Of a DNA stretch of 64,000 nt, positions 1-12,066 are shown in pieces. The position numbers and the translations under genes are program-made. The first letter of the stretch is position 1. Each line of letters begins with the position of its first letter. Origin of the DNA: Euglena gracilis (taxonomy: Eukaryota > Euglenida > Euglenophyceae > Euglenales); assembly GCA_039621445.1 (NCBI GenBank), contig CP154957.1, forward strand, positions 24,404,938 through 24,468,937. The letters are read 5' to 3'. Under the pieces are notes generated by a model. That model ran no database searches. It was given only the letters and a program-made list of their open reading frames with translations, and was not told the DNA's origin.

Positions 1-555
1 GGCATAGTTCGGTTGGCCTCGGTTCACCAAAAGCTGTGACACACGGCAGAATAAGCAAAACTTGCAACCACATCTTTCTTGATTTGAATTACTTGAGACA
101 TTCTTAGAGGAGTCAACCCAAATTGCTCAAAAGTGCAATTGCAGTAAAGTTGCATGAACAACAAAAAAATCCCATTTTGGGACAATTTACTACGCTGGAG
201 CAGTTTCCCACACTTGCCACAGCATTTCAAGCAGCGAAACAGCGCGTTCTCCAATTGAGCGGTGATTCCGCGAATTTTTCCCACTTTTTTTTGCCCAAGC
301 ACGCGAAAGTTTTGGTCCCCGCACTTATGTGGACCAAATTTTGGCACAGTCAAATTTTACTGACACTTTTCCTCTGTCAAATTTGTTGGATTTTCAATGG
401 CATTTTTCTTGCTTCAAAAACCTCTCAAATTCAAAATTTTGAGAAAATGTTGATTTTTTGGAAGATGTGAAAAATGGGGGTTTGAGGGAGTTTAATGGCC
501 ATTTTTTGAGGAAAAAGTTCTAAAGTAATTTTTTGTCATCAAAAAGTGACGTTTT
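1..555. other. AT-rich stretch, no gene recognised
   Basis: Short overlapping open frames occur on both strands (24-353 minus, 123-470 plus), but neither shows a known motif, a splice-bounded exon or biased third positions. The sequence is rich in T runs and is followed directly by a palindromic mobile element. I see nothing that can be supported as a gene. Confidence 0.6.
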
Positions 556-911
556 TACCATGCCCCCCCCCCGAGCTATTCCCGTCCCCGGGACCCTTTA
601 CGGCCCAATGGGAACAGTACGGGGGGGGGGGGGGAACAGCTTGGGGGGGAGGACCTAGGTCCCCCCCCCGAGCTATTCCCATACCCGACCCTCGGGCAAC
701 CCAAAGGGGGTCATTTTTGGCAACTTTTTTGGATGTTCGCAAAAAATAGTCAATTTTAAGCACATTTGTCAAAAAGTGATTTTTGAAAACGTCCCAAAAA
801 CGTTGATTTTTGACCATTTTTTTTTGGGAAGTTCTTTGTAAAAAGTGCTATGACAGTGAGCTATTCCCGTCCCCCCTATGGGAACAGCTCGGGGGGGGGG
901 GGGGCATGGTA
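556..911. mobile_element. TA-flanked palindromic element, word GAGCTATTCCC
   Basis: The ends are inverted copies: TACCATGCCCCCC at the left and GGGGGGCATGGTA at the right. Inside each C/G run is the same word, GAGCTATTCCCGTCCCC, again inverted. The interior holds further inverted copies near 600-680 and an AAAAAGTGCTATGACA segment that recurs at about 24,807 and 31,183. There is no coding capacity. The structure fits a non-autonomous DNA element (MITE-like) with TA at each edge. Confidence 0.7.
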
Positions 912-2157
912 AGTTTTTCCAGACTTTTTTTTGTTGCGTTCTTTTTAAAAAAAACCCATATTTTTAAAAAACTTGTTTTCTTTTAAAAAAAATATATTTA
1001 TAAAAAACTTGTTTTTTAAAAAAAAGTTTTTTTTAAAAAAACATTTTTTTGTTTCAAAAAAAAACAAGCAGTCAACCTTGGCAAGCACCTATGGTCAAGC
1101 CCCAAAATTTCCCCATTTGAGGCCATTTTAGGCCATTTAAGGCCAACAGGCAAGCAAATGTCCTGAATAGGGTCAGAAATTTAAAGTAATTGCAATGAAA
1201 AAAAATTGGATGGTTTCGAGTTTCGAGTTTCGAGGTGACCCACTCTGTATCCCATGCAACAAGGTTTTGAGCAATGTGTACGGCGGCACACTGCATGGGC
1301 ACGCGTTTGGTATTGCTCACATGAAAAAGTTGGATTATTTTGTCAGTGTTCATGAGGCTATCCGGTGTGGGTGCACGGGTCAGGGCGGTCCATCAGGGAC
1401 GGGATTTTTTTTTTTTTAGTTAACTGCCCCTTAAGGACTGCCCCTCCAGGGCAGTTTTGGACCCGAAATAATTTTTCTAGCGTCTTCGGCGCTGGGTGTT
1501 TTTTTTGACCCATTTTGGGACCCATATGCAGGAACCCATAGCTAAAATGGCCTAAAATTCCTAAAATGCCTAGAATGGCCTAAAATTCCTAAAATGCCTA
1601 AAATGGCAATAACTGTCCCTCATGGACCGCCCTGATCCCATGCTTCGCCCGAGGCTTCTTCCTTGGGCGTTCCGAAGCCACAGGAGTCTGAAGCCATCAG
1701 GCCATCTTCGGGGTCTGAGATTTTACCTGAGGAAAAAAATGCCTTAAAAACCCTTAAAATTTTTTAAAATCCTCAAAAAACCTTAAAAAACCTTAAAAAA
1801 CCTTAAAAAATGCCTTAAAAATTTTTGAGAAATCTCGCCTTAAAAAAAAATAATGCCTGGTCGGGGGGGGGGGGTTGGTCGGCAACGCAAAATCCTTCTT
1901 CTTGATGAGCTCTGGAGTTTGCTCTTAGAGGTCATTAAGGTCGCCCAGAGGCAGGGCAGAACGGGAGGCCTAATGGGGGGGGCGACCCCCCCACCCACCA
2001 CCCTGGCTGTCTGGCCGCTTCCCGTTCTGCCCTGCCCAGAGGCTGTCCTATGTAAAAGCCATCAACTCACCCCCCCCCTTGTCCGCTGACCACGTTGGAA
2101 TCAACCCCCGATCACGGGGTGGTCGCACGGACAGGTACCCCCCCCTGGGGAAACTGT
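912..2157. other. Low-complexity repeats, no gene
   Basis: The stretch contains poly-A/T blocks (940-1,070), short degenerate repeats of the type CCTAAAATGGCC (1,540-1,615), and CCTTAAAAAA repeats (1,735-1,850). It also has a G/C-run palindrome near 1,970-2,030, where the word GGCAGAACGGGAGG pairs with CCCGTTCTGCC. No exon or gene is supported. Confidence 0.6.
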
Positions 2158-2409
2158 CGCCTGACAGGTTGGCCGGCAGCGGGGCCCCTGACAACTTCCT
2201 ATCATCAGGTTGGAGGTTTCAGAGTTTCCCGCGCGGGACCCTGACAGTCTCGCGGGTAGGGCATTTTAAGGGAAAATCAATGAAAAATGACCCTGACAGG
2301 TTGGCAGGAAATGGGACCCTGGCAACTTCCTATACTGACAGGTTGGCCAGTACCTGGGACCCTGACAACTTCCAATGCTGACAGGTTGGCCAGTAACGGG
2401 GACCCTGAT
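2158..2409. repeat. Tandem minisatellite, about 45-bp units
   Basis: Degenerate units contain CTGACAGGTTGGCC followed by an ACCTGGGACCCTGACAACTT-like half. They recur near 2,159, 2,292, 2,336 and 2,379. The last unit is the target site of the hAT-like element that starts at 2,410. Confidence 0.65.
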
Positions 2410-2638
2410 CAGGAGGTTTTTAAAGACCGGGGGGTCCCCCCACCCCCCTGAGCCCCTCCCGGGGGGAGGGGGATCCCAGGGGACCCACTCAATTTTCCTC
2501 AAAAAAGGCCAAAAAATCGCGAAAATTCTAAAAATAGCACTTTTCTCAAAAAAATTGGCACCCCCCCCCCGGAGGGGGACCCACCCACCCTACCCCCCCC
2601 TCCCCCGCGGGGGGTCCACGACTTAAAAAAAATCCCTG
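2410..2638. mobile_element. hAT-like MITE copy 1 (229 bp)
   Basis: The 8-bp sequence ACCCTGAT is directly repeated at 2,402-2,409 and 2,639-2,646. Between the copies the element starts CAGGAGGTTTTTAAAG and ends CTTAAAAAAAATCCCTG, the CAGGG-type ends and 8-bp target duplication known for hAT transposons. The body shares a segment containing TCGCGAAAA and AAAAATAGCACTTTTC with the copies at 13,716 and 49,654. No coding capacity is present, so the copy is non-autonomous. Confidence 0.85.
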
Positions 2639-2885
2639 ACCCTGATAGTTTCCCAGGCAGGGCCCTGACAGGCTCTCGGGCATGACAGTTTCGGGGGGGG
2701 GGGGGGGAGGAACGCAAGCCCTCACCTGCACCCCCCAACTGGGGTGGTTAGTATATGGGGTGGTCGGTGGACAGTGGGGGGGGGGGTGAATGCGAAAGGG
2801 AATTGTTCCCTTTGTAAACAGAAAAGATGATTCATTTCCAAATGTGCATGGCTGGCTGCAACTCCATGGCATGCCCACCCAGTCC

Positions 2886-3017
2886 TCATTAGGCAGCCCG
2901 GCCTGGCTTCCAAGATGTTGCTGCTGACGTCGTCCCAGCTGACCTCCCCGTCGCCGTTCACGTCCAGCTGCCTGAACAGGGTGAGCAGCGTCTCCACATT
3001 GTTGAGCCGGCCGGGTC
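2886..3017 (-). CDS. EF-hand exon of an unidentified protein
   Basis: On the minus strand a CTCAG acceptor precedes a GC-rich exon. It reads as an amphipathic helix (LNNVETLLTLFRQL) and then a 12-residue EF-hand loop, DVNGDGEVSWDD, with Asp at 1 and 5, Asn at 3, Gly at 6 and Asp at 12. A second short helix follows (VSSNILEAR). The loop geometry indicates calcium binding. The DVNGDGEVSW type is common in EF-hand proteins that also carry WD repeats, but nothing else here proves that. Third codon positions are strongly G/C. The donor is uncertain, perhaps near 2,886. GC-rich coding-like sequence upstream on the same strand (3,445-3,840) may be part of the same gene. A single exon is visible and the full protein is unknown. 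Confidence 0.65.
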
Positions 3018-3444
3018 CTGAGACCGTGCTGAGCGGCGGCACACAGCAAACGGGCAAACAGACCGCAAACCACAGAGTGCCCGAAGGAACTGGCGGGGCA
3101 CCGCCAGAAAGGGCCGGCCACAGTATGATTTGGGGAGACAGGGTGGCTGTTAGGAAACACAGTGCCGCAGCGCAGTCTCGGCCGGGGGAGGCCTCCTCCC
3201 ATAGGTCTCTTGCAGGGTCTTGACCCTTTTCGTCATTTCTGCTGCCATCTTCATGATCACAACCTTGGGGTGTTATTTGTGCACAGAAAGAGGCCTCACA
3301 GCCGTGGTCTCCACCTTGCTGCATCCCACCACCACACCCAGTCAGCAAAGCCCAGTGTCCCTGGTGCACCCTCGCCCCCACGCCCTACACCAATGAAACA
3401 GAGAAGTTGGGCGAACCCTGGGTGGGGGTGGGGGGGGACAAGTC

Positions 3445-3840
3445 AAGCCCTGGTCTCCGGAACTCCGCTTCTTGGCGAGGGGCTGGCCGGCCTCCAGCAG
3501 CTCGGTGAGGCAGAGGATGAAGCGGTCGCATGGCAGGGTCTGCCGCGGGGGCCGGCTGAACTCCGCCCGCAGCCGGCGGCACCGCCGGGCCCCGCGCCGC
3601 GGCCGCGCCACGTGCGGGTCGGCACAGCGGCACCCGCCATCCCCGGCCCGGCCGCATTTCGACTCCGCCGCCGGAATTGTCCTGTGCTGTGGGGTGACCA
3701 ACCCCCATGAGGGTGGAGGCCCAGCGCTGGCCGGACCAGCTGGTCTGCGGAGAGGGAGCGGACCAGCTGCTGGATGAGGTAGGAGTGGCCCCAGTCCGGC
3801 CCGCCCTGGGCCATCGGAGGGGCTCAGCCGGGGGCGGGGG
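3445..3840 (-). CDS. GC-rich coding-like block, probable exon(s), unknown product
   Basis: This island of very high GC stands out sharply from its surroundings. On the minus strand one frame carries SYLIQQLVRSLSADQLVRP (about 3,785-3,730). A second carries RFILCLTELLEAGQPLAKK (about 3,530-3,465), both protein-like and helix-forming. They are in different frames, so either a very short intron, two exons or a frameshift separates them. The plus strand also has an open frame ending at a good GTAGGA donor near 3,778, so strand is not certain. I favour minus because the EF-hand exon lies just downstream in that direction. The product is not recognised. Confidence 0.35.
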
Positions 3841-5517
3841 GCACGCCGGGTGCACACCCCGGACCCCCCAACATGTGGACGGACGGGGGTGGGGGCGAGA
3901 AGAGGCTGCAGAGAGGGGGGAACCAAGTGCTTCCACAGAGGGCTGAGAAAGAGACGGGGGGCATCAAAGGCAGTGGACAGGATGCAGTGGGTGGAGAGCA
4001 GAAACAGGAGGAAAGCCGGTGCCAGCGAGGCGAAAAATATGAAGAGCATATGTTGAAACGTCCCGTCATCCTTGTTTGAAGCATTCTCTGGCCATCCCGT
4101 GATTGTGCCTGCCTGACCCAAATGGCTGGTGCCATACAGCCTTTGTAAGACAACCCACCCCGCTTGGACGTGAACAATAACCCCAAACGAAGCTTCCATG
4201 CGGTTTTCTTCCTTTGACGTTGTCCCCAGACCAAGCAAAAAAGGCGTGTGTTGGTGCTCCTGGCTTTTCCTAGGCGCTAGGGGGCGTTGGCACGGGTGCA
4301 GTTGAAAACATGCATCAATTTTCGATTGTGAGGAGAACCTGGTCCGAATCCTTTGGGGAAAGAGGGTTGGAAAGGAATGCCAAACCCCCCTCAAAAAAAA
4401 TACAAAACACACAGTGGTTCACCAGGACTTTTTTGCACCAAGACCATCGTGTGGCTCGGTGTGTGCAGGGGGGGGGGGGCTCCATCGGATCCGTCTGCTC
4501 CTATGGTCATCCTGGACATATCCAGAATCAAGGGTAGAAATGCGTGGTCATTGGTTTTCATTTCCTGTCTGGATTTGGCGTTGTTGGGCCAATAAAGCAG
4601 GAAGGCTAGGAAGGGAAACACAACTGCTGTACAGCAGGACACGCGGGTTCAATTGACAAGCGAGGCAGGCTGATGGATGCCTTCCAGGCAGGTTATTGGG
4701 TGGGGAATGGAAGCTTTCTTTCTTTCTGCGGAAGGTTTGGGGGGGGGGGGGCATTCGGCAGGAGTGCATTCTTACCAGGCTTCTTATGGAGACCCCAGGG
4801 TGGGTTGGTGGGTCTCCCACCCACCCAGCTCGGCACGGGGGACCCCAAAAATTCGGCTATCTGAAGGTTGTTTCTGAAACTTTCCGACACTTCTCTGCAA
4901 CCAATACTCAGGCCCCTGGCACAGTAAATCCCCGGGGGGGGGGGGTCTGGCCCCGGACCCACCTGCCCCACCCCCGGGGGGGCGGGGGCAAAACGGGAAA
5001 GCCTGGTGTGGGGGTCAACCCCCCCCACCCACCACAGCACCCATGCAAGGAAGATTTTGACCAAAAAAATTAGCGCTCCCCGGAAATGCAGGAAAGCCTG
5101 GTGGGGTGGGGGTCAGACCCCCCCCCACCCACCACCCATAGGGTTTCTGAGATTCCCGTCCACCCTGGGGGGGGGGTCGCCGAGTCTATTTGTCCGCCCA
5201 CCAAAAATTCCTTGTCTACGCAACGAAAAGTGCATCCAACATCCATAAGTGAACATGCACATGTGACCACGATTGGGAGAAGCTGGGTGAGTTGGTAAGG
5301 TAAGGGAAAGAACGTATGGGTCTGCATTTAGAGGCAGGCAAAAGTGCTTGGCCGCAGAGAGCACCGCTTGAAGGACATTCAGGGAAAAGATATCCCCCAC
5401 AATACCACCCCCACACACACTCAACACTTTTGGCATCATTTTTGACTTGCTCGGCCTTAGGCCACATCCAGGGGGGCACCCTCAGACCTCCCCAGAACAA
5501 AAAAAAAACATCATAAC
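3841..5517. other. Repeat-rich stretch, no firm gene
   Basis: A minus-strand open frame continues through 4,035-4,235 (MEASFGVIVHVQAGWVVLQ, then a hydrophobic run) but no splice sites or family support it. From 4,440 to 5,240 the DNA is made of G/C-run palindromes. One is the sequence around 4,925-4,985. Another is a pair of GGGTGGG... and ...CCCACCCACC arms near 4,800 and 5,105-5,145. Several contain the word GGAAAGCCTGGTG. These look like further copies of non-coding elements. Confidence 0.5.
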
Positions 5518-5657
5518 CATGATCGGGGTAACGTCTCCTTCCCTATGCGACCTTGTCCTCTCGTGTGCCAGTTTCTGTTTGAGTTTTGATAATACCAATT
5601 TCGCAGAATGCTCTGGTGATATTGGTGGTGAATGATATTCCTCAAACCTGGCTCCTC
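5518..5657 (-). CDS. Candidate helical exon, unknown product
   Basis: On the minus strand an open frame reads through a charged helical stretch (HSAKLVLSKLKQKLAHERT) to a G|GT donor at 5,518/5,517. The acceptor is uncertain (several AG near 5,655). Orientation and position would allow it to be an upstream exon of the gene with the EF-hand exon. No family is recognised. Confidence 0.35.
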
Positions 5658-5674
5658 CAGCGATCCCCAAAGAC

Positions 5675-5815
5675 CGGCCCACCCCCCAAAACCCCACACC
5701 CAACATACCCCCCATACCCCCCCGCACCCCACCCCACACACCCCACACCCCAAACACACACAACCCACATACCCCCCACACACCCAACACCCCTCAATGC
5801 CCCCACAGCACCCTA
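5675..5815. repeat. CCCACAC-type low-complexity repeat
   Basis: A run of about 140 bases consists almost entirely of C and A in CCCCACACCC-like units. Open frames here are artefacts of composition. Confidence 0.8.
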
Positions 5816-8800
5816 CACGTTAAATGTGGGAACTCCACTTTATGCCATATGTGACAAATGCACCAGCAGCAAAACGAAACAAAAAAGAAAAGTTGTTGTC
5901 TCACAGGGTTGCCCATTATCAGAAAAATATTTCTCAATGTGCTGTGCAATATTTATTGAAATGAAACATCTTGCACACTGTGTCACCCACAAAGCGGTTC
6001 TCAAACATGTGCACAGAATATACAAACAACATAAATGAGGTGACGTTGAGGAAGCCGAGGATGGCTTACTGCAGATTTGCAAGACTAAGACTGCCGTAAA
6101 TAATACACCTGACTTAAGAAAGCAACTAAAAACACACCAAACCCAAAGCTTCTTGAGCAAATGTGGTTGCATATTACACCCACCTCATTTCCCAAAGAAA
6201 GACGTTTTTGGAGTCGACTTTGGGTGGCCGTCAAGACCATAGATTCACTTGCAGTGAGTGGACAGGGTTATTGACACTATTTGGACAAAATTGTTGAAAC
6301 TTTTGGACAAAATTATTGAAACTCAGAAAAAATAAGCACATGAACTGAGGAAATCCTCAAATCTTGTATTGTGTTCAAAGTGTAATCCCAAGCCTTTGGG
6401 CACTTCACTTTGTTCAATACTTCAGGGGGGGGGGGGGATGCGCTGGACGGCCCTCGGAAAAAATGCGCAAAAATGCGCAAAAAAATGCGCAAAAAATGCG
6501 CTGAGTTTGTGACATTCCTAAGGGAAAAAGGACTTAGAAAAATTTCCAACAGTAAACCCAAAATTAAACCAAAATCACCAAAAAGAGCTGAAATGAAGGC
6601 ATTTTGGCCAAAAAATGCATGACCAAGGCGTCACTCTCCGTTCACCATAACCAACGATGTCAGCCATGGTTGCCCCTTACTTGTGACCAGGGGAGTGGGA
6701 TTCCCGCCTTGGTTACGTGTCAATGTGGGGTCTCTGAAACCCCTAGTGTCCTCATCGTCATTGGATGAGTACCCACACCTCATCACCCAAGTTTTCTCTT
6801 GAGGCGGGTCCCTTGGGTGGAAAAAAAAGTGCGAAAATGGGTTCGTTGGTTACAGAAATGGGTCAGTTGAACGTGGGCAAAATTCGGTGAGCATGTGATT
6901 TGGGTTGAAAATGTGCAAAAATGGCAAAATGTGCAAAATTGGGCAAAAAAATGCTCAAAAAAATGCGCAAAAATGGAAAATGTGCAAAATTGGGCAAAAA
7001 AATGCGCAAAAAATGGAAAATGTGCAAAAACAAAAAAAAGCGCAAAAATGCGCATTTTTGAAAAATTGACAAAAATGTGCAAAAAAAAATGCGCAAAAAT
7101 GCGGAAAAATGAGCAGCGCATTCCCCCCCCCCCTGACTACTTGGTCGGTTTGGTCCATCAGAACCAAACCCACTCATACCGTCCAATTTTGACGACAATC
7201 ACACCATTCCTTCTCCAAAGAAAAAAAAATGAACGTGCAGTTCCAACAGGCAACCGCAGGGTCTAAACTCACCATTGCTTGCCCCGTTTACAAATGTGAG
7301 ATTGATTTGGTTCTGAGAGGGCATTGGTTTTTTCCCCTTTGCATCCCCCCCCCCCCGATCTTGTCCCCCCCCCTCCCGATCTTGTCCCATACCTGGCGAA
7401 GGGTCCAGGCCAGGGTCTGCCAAAGGAAAGTTATTGACCCCCCCGATCTTGCCCCCCCCGACCTTGTCCCATACTCGGGCTAGTGTTATCTGGGGTATGG
7501 GACAAGATCGGGGGTAGGGGGGGGGGCAAGGTCAAAATCCAAACTTAGGCAACCCTGAAAACACAGGTAGAATCAGGGAAACCTGGGAGGGACAGGAAGA
7601 TTTTCCTTGTCCACCAGCTAGGATATCTGAGTCATAACCAGTCCCCCCCAGGACCCCCCAAGGACCGGGACAGGTTCTGGGCGGTGGAACTGGCCATGGG
7701 GTCGTCAACAGGGGGCCCCTCCGCTCCGCATCCTGGGCCCTCACCGGACTACCGGTGGCCAAAATTTGGGCCTCACCGGAAGGCCAAGGTTCGCTTAAAA
7801 TTGGGACAAAATGGCCAACAACAAAATGCCTCTTTTTTAAATGAAGGAAAAAGTGGCACATTTCTTGAGGAAAATGCTTGCCTTTGAACCCAAAGAAAAA
7901 GCAATAATTGTAAACTTGGGTGGTTTTGTACGAGCCTGCTTCAGGCCGTTCCAGCCTCATGCGCACTCAGGGGAGGTCCAACAGAGTCCCCCCCCCAACC
8001 ACCAAAAAAATTTTGGGGTAGCTCCAATAATTTTTCCCAAAAGTTTCAACAACCTTGTCCAAAAGATTCAATAATTTTGTCCAAAAGTTTCAATTATTTG
8101 TCCGAAAGTTTCAAAATATCTGGGTCCTGGCTGTAATGACCCCTGGGGGGCACTTTTTCCCGGGCCCAAACCCACCCACCCACTTTCTGACTTTTTTTTT
8201 TAAAAACCCCCCCCCACAACCCCCCTCCCCAATTCAACCCACACACAAAATCCAGGCAAAGCGGCGGCTCGAAAACGCTGGAAATTATTTCTGGCCCGGC
8301 CTTCAAAAACCTGACCTATGGCGCACCCCACCCAATGGGAGGGGGGCAACCACCCACCCACTCTCGAAAACCCCCCCGGAGTCACACAGGTGCTAAATGA
8401 ATCTACAGTCAAGGCCCCAAAATCAGCGAGTGGAGAGGGGTTTCACACCGACCTCCTGGGAGGGTGAGGGGGATTCCTCTGCTTTCAAATGCCCTTGGGA
8501 TCGTATGGGCTATTTTTGGCCATTTCTGGACGACCCTTCTCCCCCATATCCCCCCAACAGCAGATCCATCTGAAAATGCCAGTCAACCTGAAGCTTCATT
8601 GTATTGTGGTCACAAAAAAATTGTGAACCACAAAACCACAAGAATTCTTGGTCAAAATGCCACTTTGGTATCCACACAAACGCTCCAGAGTTGGAGACAG
8701 GACATCGGGGAAAGAAAAGGCCAGAACAAGCATAAAATGGGACAAATAGGAAAAAATGGTCCCATATAAGGAGGTTGGGTTTGAAGGAAAAAAATTGATT

Positions 8801-8887
8801 CAAATTGCCTTTTGACTGCTGGCAGAGTCTGCCAACTGTTCCTGCCACACAGTGGATGCCACAATTGTCAGAAGCCAGCGCCAGCCT
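5816..8887. other. Repeat-rich stretch, no firm gene
   Basis: Two arrays of a TGCGCAAAAA-like decamer lie at 6,464-6,500 and 6,905-7,112. A C/G-run palindrome with the word CCGATCTTGTCCC occupies 7,344-7,520. Around 8,150-8,230 is a C-rich repeat with a poly-T tract. An open frame at 5,830-6,038 (plus) has several Cys and His residues (CDKCTSS... and HCVTHKAVLKH). It could be a degraded zinc-finger fragment, but I cannot support it further. Confidence 0.5.
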
Positions 8888-9007
8888 TCATGCTGACTGC
8901 TTGGGGGTCTGGGGGGCTGCTGAGCCAGCCAGCTTTGCCACCAACTCTTCCTGTTTCCGCTGCAGCTCCTGTAGTTTTTGGTCGGATTCCTCCCGTTGCT
9001 TTCTTTC
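8888..9007 (-). CDS. Coiled-coil protein, terminal exon with stop
   Basis: On the minus strand a TTCCCAG acceptor ends at 9,008 and the exon runs 40 codons to TGA at 8,890-8,888. It begins ERKQREESDQKLQELQRKQE, an uninterrupted heptad-rich coiled coil, and ends APQTPKQSA. Its entry phase is 0. That matches the donor phase of the exon at 12,319-12,067, whose last residues (AQLQEQLEQVRLL) are also coiled coil, so the join gives one continuous helix. The two exons very probably belong to one gene with a 3-kb intron between them. Protein family is not recognised. Confidence 0.75.
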   Translation of the reverse strand, partial: ERKQREESDQKLQELQRKQEELVAKLAGSAAPQTPKQSA

Positions 9008-11794
9008 CTGGGAAGCATCCACAAAGAGTGAAAGTCAACCACAACACCACCAGCAACAGGCGAGGAGAGAAAAAGGGACGTCCAGATCAGCAAAACTTTC
9101 AGAGCTACCTCGGAGACTGGTGTAATTAACAATCCATAAAACAGAACCACATTGAAAGAAAACGAGAAACCTCTTAAATTCTGTTTGTGGAAATTAATTG
9201 AGTGTGTTTTTTTACATAAATCCACAGAATGGGGGAAACAAATGGAAACACAAAAAAAGAAAGCTGAAACAAAAGCAATATGAAATATGAATGAAAGCAA
9301 TATGAAAACATCGGTGTCACCTGAACACATTTTCTATACAAAAATCGATCCACACAAACAGATTCAGCAGAGGCAGGCGCGAGCGAGCGAAGCGAGCCGC
9401 CCGGCCCCCCTGCTGAATCTGTTTGTGTCGGTCGATTTTTTTAAAACCTATTTTGTCTGGGCCCGACGCCTGTCTTGAATTTCATTCGACCGAACCGCCT
9501 GGACGGAAATATTGCCAAAAAAAAGTGGTTTTTGACCCATTAACGAGCGCCTGAATGGAAATCGACTGACCCAAACGGGCGCCTGAATGGAATTCGACTG
9601 ACCTAAACGGGCGCCTGAATGGAAATCGACTGACCAAAACGGATTCCGATGTCTTGGAAATCTACCAACCTTTTTTATGACGCTTTGTTCCATTTCGGGC
9701 ATTTTTGGCAGTATCTAGATTTCCCCAAATTTTTGACCAATGAAGCTGAAATTCCTGACTTTATTTATTTAAGACTGAATTTAGACGATCGGTATTTGTC
9801 TGTTTCTGTACAGAATTTTGTTAATGTCAGCAGAATTTCAAAAACACACTCATCGGGCCCAGAAAATAGGTTTAATAGTTGCCACCATGCTTGTGCTTAC
9901 CGACCGGGGGGGGGTGCTATAGGGTGCCTGCCCCTAGCAGGCACACCCCCCCCGGGGGGGGGATAGGGGTCCGGGCCGGACCCAGAAAATTTTCATTGAA
10001 AATGGCCTTTTCCGGGCCCCCGGCGCCTTCGGCGCCGGGGTCGGAGGGGGGTGCCTGCTAGGGGCAGGCACCCCCCAAAACCCTACCCCCCCCCGGGGGG
10101 GTCGGATTGGGTGCTATGGGGTGCCTGCCCCTAGCACCCCCCCCCCGTGGGGTAGGCACCCGACTAAGCACAAGCCTGGTTGCCACATCGAAAGCTTCTC
10201 TTATCAGACGACCAGCGACGGGCACTGAATCCGGCCAAATTGTATAGAATGCCTATTCTGAACTTCCAGAAAATGAAACGGGACATCCTAAATCCAGCCA
10301 GTTGTGATCATCTGACCGCAAAATTTAGTCCTTGTGTGGTCCAAAACGCTTCCAGAACCCCATGGGACCAAAAATGGTCCCATGGGGTCGAAAAAAAGGG
10401 GAAATCCAAAATGTCCAAAATTTCACCAAAATTCTGAATCTGACCAGCAACAGATTTCAATGGAATGGAAATCGACTGACAAACGGACGCCTGAATGGTA
10501 ATCGACTGACCTAAACAAATTCAGCCTGAATTCCGTTTAAGTCAGTAGAAATTCAAGACAGGCGTCGGGCCCAGAAAATAGGTTTTAAAGACGTGGCCTT
10601 CACAATCTTGTTCAAAATGCACAATTCGTTATGAATGGACATATCTGCAATGTGTGAGTGTGCGTGCATGTGTGGATGGGTGGGTGGGTGGGTGGGTGGG
10701 TAGGTGGGTGGGTGGGTAGGTGGATGGGATTCTTTGGGGGGGGAATGCCTTCAGATGGCCCAACTTTTGGGGGGGATTCACCCCGATTGTGAGCACGGGT
10801 TGGGGGTGGGTGGAGTAACTTACGGGGGTCTTAAAAAAAAGCCTGGTTCCAGTCTTCAAGTTTTCTTTCCTCGCAAAAAAGAAATTTGATTCGATCTCTT
10901 GACAAATGTTGTTTCAAGAGACCTTTTTTCAGTTGTTGTTTCAGGATTCCAGCAGAGGGGACAAAACATTTTTCAACCAAAATCAAGGACGACTGTGGTC
11001 CACGCACATGCATGCGCGAGCACGCACGCACGCACGCGCACACACACGCACAAAACCCAGACCCCTAGCGCAGGACCAGGAAATCCAGCTCAACACCCCC
11101 CCCGGGTCCGCCAAGATAACAGTGCAAGTTGTCCCCCCAAGTGAAGGTACCATTTTTTGCAATCATTCTCCCTCCTTGTCCCAACTTGCCCTAAACTCAT
11201 CCTCACCTGAGAACTGTTCTGTACCAGACCTCTCCTTAGTGTGTATCAGCATGTGCACCGATACAATTTTTTTCCTGCCGATACACATCGAGACACAAAA
11301 AGTTTTGCCGATACACCGATCAGGCCTTTGCTGAAGGACTTCAGGGGGGTCCACGTTTTGCTAGACATTGGAAAAAAAGGACAGCTAAACCCCTCCCCCC
11401 CCCCCGGGGGGGACTGGAAAAATATTTTCTCCAGCGCTTCGTGCCAAGTGGAAATGAGGATTTAAATGGTTTTTTGGCTGATTTTGTTCAGAAAAAAAAC
11501 CCCGAAAATGGCCATTTGCATGTGCATTTTTGGCCATTTTGGGGGGTCCCAAAAACTTTCCGCCGGTCACTGGAAGAGATTTTTCCCACTAGCTTGCCCT
11601 GCTTGAGGACCCCCCCCCCTGGGCGAGAGGTTCCACAAGAATTTGCACTAGCCAGATTTGGGCTACAATTCAGCCCCCCCGTGTGCACTGTGTTCAGCCC
11701 CCCCCCCTCCCCCCGAGGGGTACTGCAAAACCTTAAGCAATGGCCTGACACTGATACACAAAACTTCAACTTCTGAAAAGAGTTTGAATTCAAA
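9008..11794. repeat. Dispersed repeats and palindromes, no gene
   Basis: 9,350-9,430 is a hairpin (CACAAACAGATTCAGCAG and its complement). 9,545-9,642 holds three 33-bp tandem units with GCGCCTGAATGGAAATCGAC; related units recur at 10,440-10,510 and, inverted, at 15,420-16,070. 9,905-10,165 is a palindromic element with the word GGGTGCCTGCCCCTAGCA, matched by a copy at about 33,545-33,650. 10,677-10,735 is a GGGT microsatellite. Short alternating CA/CG repeats are at 11,015-11,055. No exon is supported. Confidence 0.65.
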
Positions 11795-12034
11795 CTATTC
11801 AACATTCCAACAGCAGCAACATGATAAGCCCCATCCTTGTGGTTCTTTACATTGTGAAATGTGCAATATGAAAGCATTCTTTTCCACTGCCGGCAACCTT
11901 TCTAGCTGATTTCTAAATGAGTGACATGCTGAACACCAAATTCCAATTGCCGGATCAAACTGAAGCCACGGCCAGTCCTTTCGCCAAATGAGTTGGAAAA
12001 CGTTCACTTCCTTTCCCCTTGGCTGGATTGGCAA
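11795..12034 (-). pseudogene. Fragment with BED/TTF-like zinc finger
   Basis: The minus-strand frame reads WRKDWPWLQFDPAIGIWCSA and continues with a second Cys. A His-x3-Cys follows about 23 residues later (HISQC), giving a C-x2-C...H-x3-C pattern. A PWLQF...GIWCSAC opening is typical of the zinc fingers found at the start of hAT-type transposases and their domesticated relatives. hAT-like MITEs are present in this window, so a transposase remnant is the simplest reading. No catalytic region follows before the stop, and splice sites are not clear. It lies next to, and in the same direction as, the exon at 12,319-12,067, but joining them would need a different frame. Confidence 0.4.
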
Positions 12035-12066
12035 CTAAAGAGCATTCCTCATCAACCAAGAGGCAC

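Noticed and set aside
3342-4412. A 356-codon open frame on the minus strand as a single gene
   Set aside because: It spans GC-rich exon-like and ordinary intron-like composition, contains C runs and no domain. GC-richness alone explains the lack of stops. Only parts of the region are kept, as tentative exons.
4620-4665. tRNA gene near a GGGTTCAATTGACA box
   Set aside because: No matching A box, acceptor stem or anticodon arm could be drawn.
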